Assembly (NCBI GenBank): GCA_025356915.1 | Contig: JANXQG010000376.1 | Coordinates: 1-5,121, forward strand | Reading direction: 5' to 3' | Length of the DNA stretch: 5,121 nt | From: Planctomycetota bacterium | GTDB lineage: Bacteria; Planctomycetota; Planctomycetia; Pirellulales; Thermoguttaceae | Part shown: in pieces, positions 3,473 to 5,121 of the stretch | How positions within the stretch are numbered: position 1 is the stretch's first letter | Layout: each line of letters starts with the position of its first letter | Translations under genes and position numbers: made by a program | Notes under the pieces: generated by a model | What the model was told of the DNA's origin: nothing | The model's database searches: none | The model's input: only the letters and a program-made list of their open reading frames with translations

Positions 3473-5121
3473 TCAACGAGGACGTTTCTGGCGAAGCCTC
3501 TTTGAGGTTCCGTTCTTAGGAACGGTTCGACTTCTCGAAACCGTGGCTAAAGCTCTGCCGTCGTGTGCAGTTGGTTCAGTATGAGGCCGAGCAAGCTGCT
3601 CGGCTGATTCGTCTTCCGTTTCTTTTCCACGAGGCACCATACGCCTCCAATCGCGCCATCCAGACGTTGATCTGGGGCGTCGGATGAGGTCAGAAGGTCT
3701 TTCGCGCTTGAGGCACACGAGAATGCCCACGTACAAGAGCATTCCGACAAAAAGCACTTCGTCGAATCCATGGAGGATCCCGAGTGTCACTGCCAGCATT
3801 GAACCGCACACAGAGCTGACGCCGTTGATGCCCCACATCCAGGGAATGATCGCCTCTCTGGACGTTGCCTTTAACACGCTCAGCATGTACGGGCAGGGCA
3901 TACCCATCACCACTCCCAAAGGCACTATAAGGGCTATGGATATCAGCATCTTCACAAACAACGTGCTACCGAGGTACCTCGTGAAGACGTCAGGCAGGAG
4001 CAACCACGTGTAGGCGAACACCAGCCCAACGAGGACCACAATCACAAGCCGGATTCGTTTGTGCCCCGTCGGTTTCGCCAGATACTTGACGCCCACGCCG
4101 CCAACGCCCATCCCAATGAACAAGGAAAGCAACAATATTGACAGCGACACAACGGGCTGCCCCAGGAAGAGGATGAACTTCTGGATCAACGCCATCTCAG
4201 TCATCATGAACCCGGCACCAAGGAACGTGAAGATCGCTATATAACGCCAATGTTGGCGTAGACTAAACCTCGCCCATTCCGGCCGTTCCGTGCCTGGCTT
4301 CTTTTTCGCGTCCTCCGCAGCGTGTCGAACTGACTTGCGTCTCCACAAATAAGCTACGAGCGGTGGGACAAAGACCGATCCGGCCAGTATGCAGAGCGAT
4401 GTATACAGCAGGTTCTTGAGCATCTCCGGGGGCCTGCCGTCGTAATTGTAGAAGAATGGCCTGTTGTCGGTAACCAACTGGCTCTCAATCCCTATGGCCT
4501 GCAGCCACCTGCTCAGATCATTGCACGCATACAACTGCATCAGGCCGTTATCCATGACGCTGGCGGGTTTGGGACCTTCTACTGCAACCTGTTGGCCAGT
4601 CGCCAACAGATTCGAGAAGGCGGCGTTCGGTCTTGCCACGGCAAGCTGTTGCGCGGTCGCCGACAGATAGGGGAAGAACGCCACGCGGTCATTCGCTGGG
4701 CTGTCGAAGGCCTTCCACTTGTTGGCCATCGCATAATGAAAGGCTATTTCATTGGGGGCGAAGGCTTTCTTCTTTACCACCAGGAGAGTCATCTGTAGCT
4801 TGTCATTTCCCAGCACGTACAAATGGTTCATCGCCTGCTCAACCGTCGATTCGCTCTTCTTGAGTACTGGCAGCAAGATGGAGATCAGGCGATAAGTTTC
4901 TGCTCGCCCGTGCAGCAGAAAGATCAGTTGTCCATCGTCAGCCACATGCGCGAGATAGTCGGTGATGGCGTCGGTGGTGTACAGGTAATTCTCGGTCAAC
5001 ATGTACCCTTCGGCGCTCCGGCTTGTCTTCACACACGTCAGCGGCAGCACGATCTGGTCATACTTCTTGTCGCTGCGCCGCAGAAACGCTCGTCCCTCCT
5101 CGGCCACGACATCGACGTTGG
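3473..5121 (-). CDS. Membrane-fused spermidine-synthase-like protein, N-terminus outside the window
   Basis: The frame is open at base 5121; 548 codons are visible. Numbered from the GTG at 5107, residues 1-220 are the second half of a spermidine/spermine-synthase-like SAM domain: VAEEGRAFLRRS, KKYDQIVLPL (14-23), LTENYLYTTDAITDYL (37-52) and LVTDNRPFFYNY (211-222). A membrane domain follows, with segments near 232-254, 288-309, 316-340, 353-372, 384-405 and 425-466. It carries the family signatures GAGFMMTEMALIQKFILFLG (297-316) and IPWMWGINGVSSVCGSMLAV (421-440). In this family the membrane part is fused to a polyamine-synthase-type domain; the true substrate is mostly unknown. From about residue 467 to 544 the sequence becomes Arg/Ser-rich and low in hydrophobics, unlike a normal C-terminus, so the real end may be earlier or frameshifted. 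It is separated by 551 nt from the downstream gene run. Confidence 0.88.
   Translation of the reverse strand, partial: NVDVVAEEGRAFLRRSDKKYDQIVLPLTCVKTSRSAEGYMLTENYLYTTDAITDYLAHVADDGQLIFLLHGRAETYRLISILLPVLKKSESTVEQAMNHLYVLGNDKLQMTLLVVKKKAFAPNEIAFHYAMANKWKAFDSPANDRVAFFPYLSATAQQLAVARPNAAFSNLLATGQQVAVEGPKPASVMDNGLMQLYACNDLSRWLQAIGIESQLVTDNRPFFYNYDGRPPEMLKNLLYTSLCILAGSVFVPPLVAYLWRRKSVRHAAEDAKKKPGTERPEWARFSLRQHWRYIAIFTFLGAGFMMTEMALIQKFILFLGQPVVSLSILLLSLFIGMGVGGVGVKYLAKPTGHKRIRLVIVVLVGLVFAYTWLLLPDVFTRYLGSTLFVKMLISIALIVPLGVVMGMPCPYMLSVLKATSREAIIPWMWGINGVSSVCGSMLAVTLGILHGFDEVLFVGMLLYVGILVCLKRERPSDLIRRPRSTSGWRDWRRMVPRGKETEDESAEQLARPHTEPTAHDGRALATVSRSRTVPKNGTSKRLRQKRPR
3510..3525. repeat. Short hairpin near the end of the membrane-protein frame
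   Basis: CCGTTC and GAACGG form a perfect 6-bp stem with a TTAG loop. A second small stem (3495-3500 with 3504-3509, loop TTT) is adjacent. There is no T-run, so these are not convincing terminators. Confidence 0.3.
3586..3604. repeat. Perfect 8-bp inverted repeat
   Basis: GCCGAGCA and TGCTCGGC flank a 3-nt loop. It lies inside the atypical Arg-rich tail of the membrane-protein frame. If the gene really ends earlier this would be a 3' hairpin, but no T-run follows on either strand. Confidence 0.4.
4581..4678. repeat. Imperfect 57-bp tandem duplication inside the membrane-protein gene
   Basis: Bases 4581-4621 and 4638-4678 match at 30 of 41 positions at a spacing of 57 bp, exactly 19 codons. 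In the protein this gives LSATAQQLAVARP (148-160) followed by LLATGQQVAVEGP (167-179). It lies in the linker between the SAM domain and the first membrane segment. Confidence 0.6.

Overview
The window looks like chromosomal DNA of a planctomycete. The signs are the remnant at the left edge (a Sec signal peptide, then a Cys-rich TCPVTDQPLGSMG...CCAGC module typical of that phylum), a long-tailed CsrA starting MLVLSRKIGEEVVLPG, a secreted Gly/Pro-rich CGACGGGG protein, and a membrane-fused spermidine-synthase-like protein. Every gene I can support is on the minus strand, so the map reads from right to left. No tRNA, rRNA, CRISPR array or insertion sequence is visible.

Right edge to 3473: a large N-terminally truncated gene encoding the end of a spermidine-synthase-like SAM-binding domain joined to a multi-pass membrane domain. 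Its last ~78 codons are Arg-rich and do not look like the rest. From 3472 to 2922 there is no confident gene. That stretch has Gly/Pro-rich open frames that seem broken, several inverted repeats and a possible plus-strand terminator.

2921 to 312: a compact run that may be one operon. It encodes a secreted Gly/Pro-rich protein (2921-2553), a stand-alone CheY-like response regulator (2519-2067), a CsrA RNA-binding regulator (2036-1704), a SAM-dependent methyltransferase (1524-853), a possible 66-residue protein (792-592) and a 52-residue membrane protein with a His/Cys tail (550-392). A good intrinsic terminator lies at 335-312. Gaps are 33 nt, 30 nt, an ATGA overlap, 60 nt and 41 nt.

The main discovery is between csrA and the methyltransferase. 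The csrA frame stops at a TGA (1706-1704), but the same frame then runs 60 clearly protein-like codons to a second TGA that overlaps the methyltransferase start. Read across the first stop, the segment from about 1778 to 1521 forms one continuous BON-like domain, with the TGA replacing exactly one residue. This is either a CsrA-BON fusion interrupted by one nonsense codon, a broken BON gene fused in frame to csrA, a sequencing error, or real readthrough.

Left edge (281-1): the start of a secreted, probably metal-binding protein with its own strong ribosome binding site, placed only 14 nt after the terminator. Together with the His/Cys-tailed membrane protein it suggests a metal-handling locus begins or continues to the left.
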